From NCBI GenBank assembly GCA_963677815.1, contig OY782499.1, positions 1,860,001 through 1,924,000 of the forward strand: a stretch of DNA of 64,000 bases. The letters are read 5' to 3'. Below the pieces are notes generated by a model that was given only the letters and a program-made list of their open reading frames with translations, was not told the origin of the DNA and made no database searches. The first letter of the stretch is position 1; each line of letters starts with the position of its first letter. A program made the translations under genes and the position numbers. The stretch is from JAEKNW01 sp963677815. GTDB lineage: Bacteria; Cloacimonadota; Cloacimonadia; Cloacimonadales; JAFGVF01. Below are positions 1-7,509 of the stretch, in pieces.

Positions 1-13
1 TTAATTTGAATCA

Positions 14-421
14 TTAACTATTAGATCTGATTGCCTTAAGAACTTTCCCAGGTTTGAATTCTGAAATGATTGCATCAAAACCACCAGAAACCATTACAAC
101 ATTATCAAAGCCCTTAGTTCTTAGGTAAAGATAAGCCATTGCAATTCTAACTCCTCCAGAACAAAAGACACCTATTCTTCTGTCTTTAGGAAGCTCTTCT
201 AATCTAGAAGGTAGTTCATGAAAAGGAATATTAATTGCTTGAAGATGATGTTGCAGATTTAAAGATACTGTTTCAACTTCTTCTTTACATCTAATGTCGA
301 CAAATAAAGAATCTTTCTCCCTCAAAAAATCGACTGCAGTAACTTTATTAACTCCAGAAGCCATAAATTCAAAATTCATGCTTGAAACAACTTTATCCAA
401 TTTTTCCATTTTATTCTCCAT
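14..421 (-). CDS. Rhodanese-like domain protein
   Basis: A 135-residue single-domain rhodanese. The fold runs from about residue 25 to 128; VDIR (41-44) matches the conserved strand before the first helix, and the active loop CSGGVR begins at Cys87, followed by a helix and the late VSGGFDA stretch (111-117). The catalytic cysteine is present, so persulfide carrier or sulfurtransferase activity is plausible, but the CSGGVR loop differs from classical thiosulfate sulfurtransferases and the physiological donor cannot be told. There is no signal peptide, so it should be cytoplasmic. A second Met at residue 5 is an alternative start. The gene stands alone, divergent from the iron-sulfur flavoprotein gene; both could belong to sulfur or redox metabolism, but this is only a guess. 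Confidence 0.85.
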   Translation of the reverse strand: MENKMEKLDKVVSSMNFEFMASGVNKVTAVDFLREKDSLFVDIRCKEEVETVSLNLQHHLQAINIPFHELPSRLEELPKDRRIGVFCSGGVRIAMAYLYLRTKGFDNVVMVSGGFDAIISEFKPGKVLKAIRSNS

Positions 422-647
422 TTTTCTTATTAATGGATATACAAAACTTCTTAATATCTTTCATTGTCAATAATTAAGTTTGGGAATATTTATACTGAAG
501 TAAAAAGGAACATATAAATTTAATATTAATTAACAAAATTAGCGAAATATCTGGATTAGAATAAACTGCTACTTTTTCTTGACAAATTTAAACTTAATAC
601 TAGCTTGCTTAAAACTATACTAACTATTAAGAAAAGGGAAATAAAGA

Positions 648-1274
648 ATGAAAGTTATTGCAATAAATGGAAGTCCTAAAGCCAATGGTAATACCTACCA
701 CGCAATTAAATTAGTCCTAGATGAGTTAAATGCTCAGAACATTGAAACAGAAATTATCCATATAGGAAAAGAAAAGATCAGTGGGTGTATGGGATGCGGA
801 GCTTGTTATAAAACTAAAGATGATAAATGCATAATTAAAGATGACCAATTAAACGCTTGGATTGAGAAGTTAAAAGAAGCTGATGGTATCATCTTTGGCT
901 CTCCTGTTTTCTATGCAGGTATGAATGGAACAATGAAATCATTCATGGACAGATTGTTCTATGTTGCAGGAGCGAATAGTATTTTCAGACATAAGGTTGG
1001 AGCTTCAGTTGTCGCTGTAAGAAGATCTGGAGGAATACCAACATTTAATCAGTTAAATATCTATATTACTTATGCTGAAATGGTTCTAGCAACTTCAAAT
1101 TATTGGAATGTTATACATGGAACAATGCCAGGTGATGCTGAAAAAGATGCGGAAGGACAACAAATTATGCAAGTTCTTGGAAAGAACATGGCTTGGTTGC
1201 TTAAATCACTTGAAGCTTCTAAAGTTCCAAAACCCGAGAAAGCTAAGAAAATAATGACTAATTTTGTAAGGTGA
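648..1274 (+). CDS. Iron-sulfur flavoprotein / NADPH-dependent FMN reductase family
   Basis: A 208-residue flavodoxin-fold protein. GSPKANGNT (8-16) is the FMN-phosphate loop typical of NADPH-dependent FMN reductases. Cys47, Cys50, Cys53 and Cys61 form the compact CX2CX2CX7C motif of the iron-sulfur flavoprotein (ISF) family, which binds a 4Fe-4S cluster next to FMN and carries electrons in anaerobes. GSPVFYAGMNGTMKSFMDR (about 85-103) is the usual second flavin-binding stretch. Start is ATG with an AAAGGGA ribosome site. A TTGACA box at 579-584 could be a -35 element, but no good -10 follows. A strong terminator lies directly downstream, so the gene is monocistronic. Substrate unknown; a role in anaerobic electron transfer or oxidative-stress defence is inferred. 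Confidence 0.88.
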   Translation: MKVIAINGSPKANGNTYHAIKLVLDELNAQNIETEIIHIGKEKISGCMGCGACYKTKDDKCIIKDDQLNAWIEKLKEADGIIFGSPVFYAGMNGTMKSFMDRLFYVAGANSIFRHKVGASVVAVRRSGGIPTFNQLNIYITYAEMVLATSNYWNVIHGTMPGDAEKDAEGQQIMQVLGKNMAWLLKSLEASKVPKPEKAKKIMTNFVR

Positions 1275-1294
1275 TATAACTTACAAAAATAAAA

Positions 1295-1320
1295 AAAGCC
1301 CTGACTATCAGGGCTTTATT
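1295..1320 (+). terminator. Rho-independent terminator of the ISF gene
   Basis: AAAGCCCTGA (1295-1304) pairs perfectly with TCAGGGCTTT (1308-1317) around a 3-base loop, flanked by A and T runs; it follows the ISF stop codon by about 20 bases. Confidence 0.85.
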
Positions 1321-1464
1321 TTCATATAAACTATACTATTTTGATAATATAGCTTTTGTTGTTTGGGTTAAAGGATAAAAGCTATAGATTAGCTACTCCA
1401 ACTATGAAAAGTCTTGTGTTTGAAATTATCTAAGAAGTTAGAAACAATTCAGAATCAATTAACC

Positions 1465-1929
1465 TTATATGATTTTAAAAGAAAAGAAAACTAAAAAGAA
1501 TACAAACAAAAAGGTTAACCCTGAACTAAGAAAAAGCTTCTTATAATTTATAGGATGCGTTTGAAAAGCTCTGATCCCATGTAAAATTCCTGCTTGGAAT
1601 AGATACAAAGCGTAAGCTATCATCAATATTTGCCCAGTGTTACTTCCAACTAAATTTGCAAAAGAGAGAAAGGCAGCCAAAGAAAAAGCAAGGTTAGCGA
1701 AACCTACTTCAAATTGCCAGTCAGGTCTATCTGTTTCCCAACCTAATCTTTTAGCGTCAGCTTTATGGAAGATAACATGAGTGATGAAACTAAGAAGTCC
1801 GATAATTCCAACCATACCTGTGAGAGATATTTTTCTTGCTAGTGAAGGATTAGTAGACATATAGAAGAAGGTGAAGAAAACAGAGAAGAAAATTGTCAAA
1901 TAACGGGCTAGGATTAGAATTTTAATCAT
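1465..1929 (-). CDS. Small integral membrane protein, DUF6790-like
   Basis: A 154-residue, strongly hydrophobic protein with four or five predicted membrane helices (about 5-27, 35-55, 78-95, 100-118, 132-152). The conserved-looking central stretch DWQFEVGFANLAF (about 69-81), between helices two and three, recalls the DUF6790 family of uncharacterised membrane proteins; the match is from memory of the motif and not secure. Histidines and charged residues are few (HVIFHKADAK near 52-61, HGIRAFQTHP near 115-124), and no transport or enzyme motif is evident. AGGAG precedes the ATG. A promoter-like TTGACA lies just upstream, so it seems to be transcribed separately from sua5. Confidence 0.7.
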   Translation of the reverse strand: MIKILILARYLTIFFSVFFTFFYMSTNPSLARKISLTGMVGIIGLLSFITHVIFHKADAKRLGWETDRPDWQFEVGFANLAFSLAAFLSFANLVGSNTGQILMIAYALYLFQAGILHGIRAFQTHPINYKKLFLSSGLTFLFVFFLVFFSFKII

Positions 1930-1956
1930 GATTACTCCTAATTTATTGATATGTAT

Positions 1957-1985
1957 AAATTAATAATCAAAAAATAAAGTGTCAA
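1957..1985 (-). promoter_or_regulatory. Candidate sigma70-type promoter for the DUF6790-like gene
   Basis: On the minus strand TTGACA (1985-1980) is followed after 17 bases by TAATTT (1962-1957), about 28 bases before the start codon at 1929. The -35 is a perfect consensus, the -10 is weak. Confidence 0.4.
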
Positions 1986-1993
1986 CAAGAAAA

Positions 1994-2935
1994 TTAATCT
2001 GTAAGCCAATTATATTCTGCCTTACGTAATCTGTCCATAATGGCAATACCAATTCCAACCTCTTCGACTGCTTCAACAATTATAATTTCTATATCAGCAT
2101 CATCTTCAAATAGGTGCATAGCTGCAAACATATTTACAGCATAGTCTTTTATATCATTGTTATGAGATAATTTTATTACTTTTTTGAATCCAGCTTCTAG
2201 TTTTCCTGTAAATGATAACAAACCAGCCTTGGATTTATCAATGTCTTCAAGTGGTTTATCGGTAAGTAATAATTTCTTTTTTGGGCTATAGTGTGATTTC
2301 ATCATGCCAGGAGCAGATGCTTTTTCAATTTCAGTTTGCTCATCATAAGGTATATAGACCTCAAGTTCTTCTCTTGTTATTATTCCATTTCTTAAGATTT
2401 GAAAACCAATATCTGTCAGTCTGATAATTGTCGATTCAATACCTACAGTAGTGTTGCCTCCATCCAAAACATAATCTACATCGGGAAGCTTATCTTTTAC
2501 GTGGAAGGCATTTGTAGGACTAATAGAGCCAAATTTATTTGCTGATGGTGCTGCTATGGGGCAGGCTGATTTAGAAATCAACTCTAAAGCTATCTTATTG
2601 TTAGGCATTCTAATACCTACCGTGGCTAAGCCAGAAGTAACAATATCAGGCACAATATCACTTTTGGGTAAGACCATAGTTAAAGGTCCTGGCCAGAAAT
2701 GTTTAGCAAGTATGAAAACACGTTCATCATGTTTGTTAATTAACATATCTAATTGCTTTAAATCTGCTATATGAACAATTAAAGGGTCAAAAGAAGGACG
2801 TTGTTTAACTTCGAATATTTTTGCAACAGCTTTGGGATTTAAAGCATTTGCTCCAAGACCATAAACAGTCTCGGTTGGGAAGGCTACAAGTTTGCCTTCT
2901 TGAATATTTTTAACTGCGATATCCATATTATTCAT
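1994..2935 (-). CDS. sua5: L-threonylcarbamoyladenylate synthase (Sua5/YwlC type)
   Basis: A 313-residue Sua5-type enzyme that makes threonylcarbamoyl-AMP from threonine, bicarbonate and ATP, the first step of t6A37 modification of ANN-decoding tRNAs. The N-terminal YrdC domain (about 5-190) shows GLGANAL, the KQRPSFDPLIVHI stretch (44-56) with the KRP-type nucleotide site, and SANKFGSISPT. The C-terminal Sua5 domain follows (about 225-313), with the linker SAPGMMKSHYSPK that is characteristic of the long form; the length is typical of Sua5 and longer than TsaC. It is the last gene of the purK-purE-MFS-sua5 run and overlaps the transporter gene by 8 bases. The dehydratase that converts t6A to cyclic t6A is encoded elsewhere in this window (57308-58042). 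Confidence 0.95.
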   Translation of the reverse strand: MNNMDIAVKNIQEGKLVAFPTETVYGLGANALNPKAVAKIFEVKQRPSFDPLIVHIADLKQLDMLINKHDERVFILAKHFWPGPLTMVLPKSDIVPDIVTSGLATVGIRMPNNKIALELISKSACPIAAPSANKFGSISPTNAFHVKDKLPDVDYVLDGGNTTVGIESTIIRLTDIGFQILRNGIITREELEVYIPYDEQTEIEKASAPGMMKSHYSPKKKLLLTDKPLEDIDKSKAGLLSFTGKLEAGFKKVIKLSHNNDIKDYAVNMFAAMHLFEDDADIEIIIVEAVEEVGIGIAIMDRLRKAEYNWLTD

Positions 2936-4097
2936 TTTTATTTATTCCTTGAATTTTACTAAATCGAAAAATTAAAGCTCCACAAAGAGACATAGCACTG
3001 GCGAGTAAAATTGCTGAAGTGTATGAATCACTTGCATCAGCTAAAAGACCTCCACTGAAAGGTCCTAAAATACCAGCTAAAGCATAACCCATGAAGACAT
3101 AAGGGTAAATCTGTCCTAAGTTTTCAACACCATAAATCTGAGCAGTTTCTTTGGCGAAAAGAACAAAATTACCACCAAATCCAAATCCAATGAAGAAGAT
3201 GATAATTAGGTAAGAAACATTAGTTAATGGCACAATTATAAGTGAAAGAATAGCTAATGCTTGAAGGAGTAGATCCCAAAAAACTATCTTGTTAGTCTGA
3301 TAAAAATCACTCATAAAGCCCCAGAATATTCTTCCTAAAAAATTAGATAGGGCAAACAAAGCAATACCAAGAACTATAATATGATTTTCTATTTGATATT
3401 GACTTCCTATCATTTTCAAAGAACCGATTATCAATAAACCCGCAAAAGTACCCAAGAATAGACCTATGAAGAGTTTTCTAAACTTCTTTTCCTTGATGAT
3501 ATTACTAAAACTACTTTTAGAAATAGATGAGGGGGGAAGATTACAAATGGAGTAAACGAAGTTAGCTGCAATTATTATAATAGCACCATACAAAATTGCT
3601 AAAAATTTCATCAGATATAGAACATCATGACCTTTAAGCAAAATAATCTCAGCAATTTCTGACATAAAAACTGCACCTAAACCAAAACCAGCAGAAACAA
3701 TACCTGTAACTAACCCTTTTTTATTTGGAAAACATTGGACTGGGTAAGTCAAGGCAAGCCAATAACCTAAACCGGTACCGATGCCTGCTAATAAGCCGAT
3801 TCCCAAGAAGATTACTGTAAAATTCCCTTTTGACAGACTAGCTAAAAAATATCCTAAGGAGAAAAATAAGGCTGATAGGTAGCCTATTACTTTAGGATAT
3901 TTCCTTATTTTCGATTTACCTAGAACTATCATTGTAGTGGGGAAAGTTAGAATGACCAGTCCGAAAATTAGCTGTGACTGAGTCCCAGAAAAGGCACAAG
4001 ATTCCATTAACTCTGCAGCAATAATGCTCCAAGCATAAACTGATCCTATGCAAAGCATTATAACAAAAGATGAAAAGAGATTTAGGTATTTTTTCAC
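2928..4097 (-). CDS. MFS transporter, oxalate/formate antiporter-like (OFA family)
   Basis: A 389-residue major facilitator with about twelve membrane helices. The N-terminus (LCIGSVYAWSII) and the first half (GTQSQLIFGLVILTFPTTMIVLG; GIGTGLGYWLALTYPVQCFP; KGLVTGIVSAGFGLGAV) are typical of the OxlT/OFA family, which exchanges small carboxylates such as oxalate and formate; several members carry other anions, so the substrate is not assignable. GRIFWGFMSDF in the second half matches the conserved GRxxxGxxSD signature. The gene lies 14 bases downstream of purE and overlaps the sua5 start, so it is part of a four-gene unit. Formate or another one-carbon compound would make sense next to purine synthesis genes, but this is inference from position. 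Confidence 0.85.
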   Translation of the reverse strand: MKKYLNLFSSFVIMLCIGSVYAWSIIAAELMESCAFSGTQSQLIFGLVILTFPTTMIVLGKSKIRKYPKVIGYLSALFFSLGYFLASLSKGNFTVIFLGIGLLAGIGTGLGYWLALTYPVQCFPNKKGLVTGIVSAGFGLGAVFMSEIAEIILLKGHDVLYLMKFLAILYGAIIIIAANFVYSICNLPPSSISKSSFSNIIKEKKFRKLFIGLFLGTFAGLLIIGSLKMIGSQYQIENHIIVLGIALFALSNFLGRIFWGFMSDFYQTNKIVFWDLLLQALAILSLIIVPLTNVSYLIIIFFIGFGFGGNFVLFAKETAQIYGVENLGQIYPYVFMGYALAGILGPFSGGLLADASDSYTSAILLASAMSLCGALIFRFSKIQGINKNE

Positions 4098-4111
4098 AAG
4101 TATTAACTTGA

Positions 4112-4603
4112 CTAGTTCTTTATTTTTTCTGCTTTTTCATGAACAGCTTTTTTAAGTTCTTCTTTATATTTAATTATCTTATCAAGTATTTCTTGATCAT
4201 TAGAAGCAAGAATTTGAGTAGCTAGAATTCCTGCATTCTTAGCTCCATTCAAGGCAACTGTTGCTACAGGAACTCCTCCTGGCATTTGTAAGATTGATAG
4301 AACAGAATCCCAACCATCAATAGAATTACTTGATTTTATAGGAACGCCTATAACAGGGAGTGGAGATATAGCAGCAACCATTCCAGGAAGATGAGCTGCG
4401 CCACCAGCACCAGCAATAATAACAGATATTCCTCGTTTGTGGGCATTTCCTGAAAAATCAAAGAGTTTTTCTGGGGTTCTATGAGCTGAAACAATATCTA
4501 TTTCATAAGCTATTCCAAATTTTTCTAACATCTCAACTGCACCTTTCATAACTGGAAGATCTGAATCTGATCCCATAACAATGGAAACTAATGGTTTTTT
4601 CAT
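4112..4603 (-). CDS. purE: N5-carboxyaminoimidazole ribonucleotide mutase (class I PurE)
   Basis: A 163-residue class I PurE, which moves the carboxylate of N5-CAIR to C4 to give CAIR in de novo purine synthesis. The substrate loop GSDSDLPVM (11-19), SAHRTPEKL (39-47), the glycine-rich IAGAGGAAHLPGMVAA (63-78, with the catalytic His-containing AAHLPG) and QMPGGVPVATVALNGAKNAG (107-126) are all intact. Length and motifs fit the octameric bacterial enzyme that works with PurK. The start codon overlaps the purK stop by four bases (ATGA), which is typical of translational coupling in purKE operons. Confidence 0.97.
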   Translation of the reverse strand: MKKPLVSIVMGSDSDLPVMKGAVEMLEKFGIAYEIDIVSAHRTPEKLFDFSGNAHKRGISVIIAGAGGAAHLPGMVAAISPLPVIGVPIKSSNSIDGWDSVLSILQMPGGVPVATVALNGAKNAGILATQILASNDQEILDKIIKYKEELKKAVHEKAEKIKN

Positions 4604-5754
4604 GATATTACCTTTATTAGATTTTTTACTTTTTCTGAGTTTGTTAACGCTTGTTCAAGAGACTTTGCTAATATTGTGGAGTGTCCCATTTTACGATATG
4701 GTTTAGTTATCTTCTTGCCATATAAGTGTATTTTAACACCATCAATAGCTAAACATTCTTCTAAACCTTGATACTTAACAGGTCCTGTGTAACCTGGATT
4801 ACCAACTATATTAATCATAACTGATGGAAGTTTTAGCTCTGTTGAACCTAGAGGTAAGTTTAAGACAGCTCTTAAGTGTTGTTCGAACTGAGAAGTTACC
4901 ACACTTTCGATAGTGTGATGTCCTGAATTATGTGGTCTAGGAGCTACTTCATTAATTTGTAGCTGTCCTTTCTTATCTACAAATATTTCAACTGCTAAGA
5001 GACCTTGCATATCTAACAATTCAGCGATTTTTGTAGCTAAAACTATTGCTTGATTAGTTTGCTCTTGGCTAATTTGTGCAGGGCAAATAAGTTTATCAAC
5101 TAAATTAGCTTTAGGATCAAAAGTCATTTCAACAACTGGATAGCATTTAACTTGTCCTTGCTGATTACGGGCTACAATTACAGCAATTTCTTTATCAATA
5201 TCCACTTTTTCTTCAACAAGTGATGGCCCATTAAGTATCTCTTCATGATTATTAAGGTCTGAAATTACAGCTACACCACGTCCATCATAACCACCTTTAC
5301 GAGATTTCTGGACAAAAGCTTGGGTGATTTTTCCTGAATCAATGGCTTCAATAATTTTCTCTTTCGATTCATACAACTGAAAGGGAGAAGTTGGAAGATT
5401 ATGATTCTGATAAAATTCTTTTTGAAGACCTTTATCTTGGATTAACTCTAGTATATCAGGGTCAGGAATAATTTTATGTCCTTCAGCTTTGAGTTGTTTC
5501 ACTGCTTGAATATTAACATGTTCAATCTCAAAAGTAAGAATATCAACTTGTTTACCAAAATTATATACAGCATCATAATCTTTATAATCACCAATAAAAA
5601 CTTTCGATGCTAATTTGCCAGCAGGACAATCTTCTGCTGTATCTAACACATAGGAAGTTAGGTCCCATTTACTTGCTTCTTGAATCAGCATTTTCCCTAA
5701 TTGACCACCGGTAATTATTCCCAGTTTGAAGTCCGAATTAACAAATTTTTCCAT
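4600..5754 (-). CDS. purK: N5-carboxyaminoimidazole ribonucleotide synthase (PurK)
   Basis: A 384-residue ATP-grasp enzyme that carboxylates AIR with bicarbonate and ATP to N5-CAIR. GIITGGQLGKMLIQEA (12-27) is the PurK/biotin-carboxylase preATP-grasp fold, TFEIEHV is the AIR-binding segment, QKSRKGGYDGRGV (149-161) is the ATP-binding glycine-rich loop and EVAPRPHNSGHHTIE carries the metal and substrate ligands of the family. It is the first gene of the minus-strand unit with purE, the OFA-type transporter and sua5. A 167-bp palindromic repeat lies just upstream of the start, so the promoter is either within or beyond that element. Nothing is unusual in the protein. Confidence 0.97.
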   Translation of the reverse strand: MEKFVNSDFKLGIITGGQLGKMLIQEASKWDLTSYVLDTAEDCPAGKLASKVFIGDYKDYDAVYNFGKQVDILTFEIEHVNIQAVKQLKAEGHKIIPDPDILELIQDKGLQKEFYQNHNLPTSPFQLYESKEKIIEAIDSGKITQAFVQKSRKGGYDGRGVAVISDLNNHEEILNGPSLVEEKVDIDKEIAVIVARNQQGQVKCYPVVEMTFDPKANLVDKLICPAQISQEQTNQAIVLATKIAELLDMQGLLAVEIFVDKKGQLQINEVAPRPHNSGHHTIESVVTSQFEQHLRAVLNLPLGSTELKLPSVMINIVGNPGYTGPVKYQGLEECLAIDGVKIHLYGKKITKPYRKMGHSTILAKSLEQALTNSEKVKNLIKVIS

Positions 5755-5780
5755 TTAGCATATCTCTTTAGTATTATTTT

Positions 5781-5947
5781 AACCGAATTGTGCAGTAAAA
5801 CTATGAGAAGAGTGCAGATTCTTATAGCAAAATAGCTTACAGAATTCGGATGCATATAATATATATATATTCGGTAGAATTATGTAAGTTACTTTTGCAA
5901 AAGAATATAGTACTATTCTCATAGCTCTATTGCATTATTTGGGTTTA
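5781..5947. repeat. Palindromic repeat family A, copy 1 (~167 bp)
   Basis: The two ends are imperfect inverted repeats (TTAACCgAAtTGTGCAGTA on the left, the complement of TATTGCATTATTTGGGTTTAA on the right), and the inverted pairing continues inward: TTCTTATAGCAAAATAGCTTACAGAATTC (5819 onward) opposes the complement of AATTATGTAAGTTACTTTTGCAAAAGAA, leaving an AT-rich (TATATA) centre near 5850. The same element recurs near 28.5, 36.9 and 63.5 kb. It has no coding capacity and sits between purK and a lipoprotein gene transcribed in the same direction. Confidence 0.85.
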
Positions 5948-6046
5948 ACTTTATTTTATGCAGGTTATTGCTAATATGCTGTCAAGAATTTTCTCTAGTA
6001 AAATATCAAGCAATGACAATCTTACTTTCAAAATGAAATTAGCTTA

Positions 6047-6964
6047 TTATTTATAGAATCTTTTAAGTTTATTCCACCTCTCAGATTTACTTGAATCAAC
6101 AATTTTTGGATCAGCTTCAGAGCCCTTAGAATGAAATCCATAAAAGAATAATCCGGCAGCAACAATACCACCAAAGAGCAAACCAGAGTAGAAATAAACT
6201 AGCATGAGTATAAAGATAATCAAGGAATATTTAAGAGCAACGGTTTTTTCAAATCTTTTTAATGTTTGAATGATTGCTATAAAGATTGAAACAATAAAAT
6301 ATATCATAGCAAACCATAAAATGTAGTCAATACTTGATGGGAAATTAGGAATAATAGAGAAACCCTCATAAAGAAACCATTCTGTTTCGCTTGGGGCAAA
6401 GAAAGCATGGAAAGCTCCAATAACAATACCGCTTAACAAGGCATTTTTGATAAACCATGGTTTATACATGATGCGTTTACTTTTCTTGCTTTTATCAATA
6501 AATTTCATTTCTAATTTGTAGTAATTTTTCCACACAAGAAAGAGCATTGATATTAGAATAATCGATACTACTAAAGAAGGCCAAAATGATAAATTAATTA
6601 AATTTGTTAACTTTCTATTAGAATACTGACTTCTTTGCCTTGTACCTTCTTCAAGTTCAGCAGATAATCTTTCAATGCTATATATTCTTTTAGGTGCTAC
6701 TAAAGAAGCTTTGACGTAATATTCATTTCCTTTGTTCGCTTTTACTTTCACGTAATCTGGATAATCTTCATCATATCCCAAGTAGTCTACTTTGTTATAA
6801 TAACCTAATATGCCAGCTCTTGATGATAAGTCATCTGGGTTTTTATAGGCCCAAACATTTTCATATAAAACTTGTAAGCTTTCACCATCGATAAATTCAT
6901 AATCCTTTTTCTTGTTACAAGAAATCAATGTTAATAATAAGAAGAAATAAACTATTTTTTTCAT
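6047..6964 (-). CDS. Putative lipoprotein with SH3-like domain and membrane helices
   Basis: A 305-residue protein of unknown function. A lipoprotein signal ends in LISC with Cys16. Residues about 25-95 (ESLQVLYENVWAYKNPD ... KVKANKGNEYYVKASLV) look like a small SH3-like domain of the kind found in periplasmic or surface proteins. Then come a membrane helix (about 122-146), a basic loop rich in Lys/Arg (about 147-170), and three or four further helices to the C-terminus (about 170-190, 210-238, 244-275). A lipidated SH3-like head with a multi-helix tail is odd: lipoprotein and polytopic topologies are not usually combined. No enzyme motif is seen. Single gene, between two repeat-bearing gaps. 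Confidence 0.7.
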   Translation of the reverse strand: MKKIVYFFLLLTLISCNKKKDYEFIDGESLQVLYENVWAYKNPDDLSSRAGILGYYNKVDYLGYDEDYPDYVKVKANKGNEYYVKASLVAPKRIYSIERLSAELEEGTRQRSQYSNRKLTNLINLSFWPSLVVSIILISMLFLVWKNYYKLEMKFIDKSKKSKRIMYKPWFIKNALLSGIVIGAFHAFFAPSETEWFLYEGFSIIPNFPSSIDYILWFAMIYFIVSIFIAIIQTLKRFEKTVALKYSLIIFILMLVYFYSGLLFGGIVAAGLFFYGFHSKGSEADPKIVDSSKSERWNKLKRFYK

Positions 6965-7094
6965 TTAAACTCCTATTCTGTAATTATTATTTATATATGA
7001 CATTATAAGAACTTAGAAATCTTTGTAAAGAATTATTATAATATCTACATAGATTTAATTTATATCGCAATATTCAAATATCCGATTTCCTTTT

Positions 7095-7152
7095 CTTGAT
7101 TGTTACTTACTCTATTAGTTTCCAATGATATAAAGAGATACTAACAATCAAG
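7095..7152. repeat. Hairpin repeat family D, copy 1 (58 bp)
   Basis: The left arm CTTGATTGTTACTTACTCT faces the right arm AGAGATACTAACAATCAAG with a few mismatches; the loop contains GTTTCCAATGAT. Two more copies (23240-23297, 36642-36697) have perfect stems. Confidence 0.8.
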
Positions 7153-7260
7153 AGTATGGAAATCAATTATTATTTTAAACTGTCCAACAAAAAAAAGGCT
7201 TTCTTTTAACAGAGTGTGACCTAAATATAATAGTGAAGGAAAGCATGCTGCTTGTAAAAA

Positions 7261-7289
7261 ATCTACAAAGATGTCGCTCCTCTGTAGCT
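7261..7289. repeat. Short repeat family E, copy 1
   Basis: A 29-base sequence (ATCTACAAAGATGTCGCT then CCTCTGTAGCT) that recurs with one change at 48341-48369. CTACA and TGTAG at its ends can pair. Confidence 0.7.
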
Positions 7290-7377
7290 GGTAGAATGCT
7301 GTATTTTATCGAATAGGTGTATTTTTAGTCTGAAGTTGGGCAGATTGTAAAAAAAACGGAAGATTGAGAAAAGCTTG

Positions 7378-7454
7378 TATGGAGTGGATGCATCTTGCAT
7401 CCACAACAGGCTCTGTAAGCCTGTCAATCAGCAGCAAGATGCATCCACTCCATA
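7378..7454. repeat. Cruciform-capable inverted repeat with inner hairpin
   Basis: A 21-bp perfect inverted repeat (7378-7398 with 7434-7454, core GGAGTGGATGCATCTTGC) encloses a second perfect hairpin, ACAGGCT (7406-7412) with AGCCTGT (7418-7424). The left arm can alternatively fold on itself (GGATGCA TCT TGCATCC, 7385-7401). It lies immediately before the terminator of the giant gene. Confidence 0.8.
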
Positions 7455-7467
7455 GTTTAACCCAAAA

Positions 7468-7490
7468 AAAGCCCTGCAATGCAGGGCTTT
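7468..7490 (-). terminator. Rho-independent terminator of the giant surface-protein gene
   Basis: On the minus strand AAAGCCCTGC pairs with GCAGGGCTTT around a three-base loop, followed by TTTTTT; it lies about 20 bases beyond the stop codon at 7510. Confidence 0.85.
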
Positions 7491-7509
7491 GATTAATATA
7501 TATTAGTTC

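Noticed and set aside
579..621. Full promoter for the ISF gene
   Set aside because: TTGACA (579-584) is perfect but no -10 box lies at 16-18 bases; TATACT at 616-621 is too far, so I left it as a remark.
5781..5947. Riboswitch upstream of purK (purine or PreQ1 type)
   Set aside because: The structured element is the dispersed family A repeat, found also near unrelated genes, and no purine-riboswitch core was seen.
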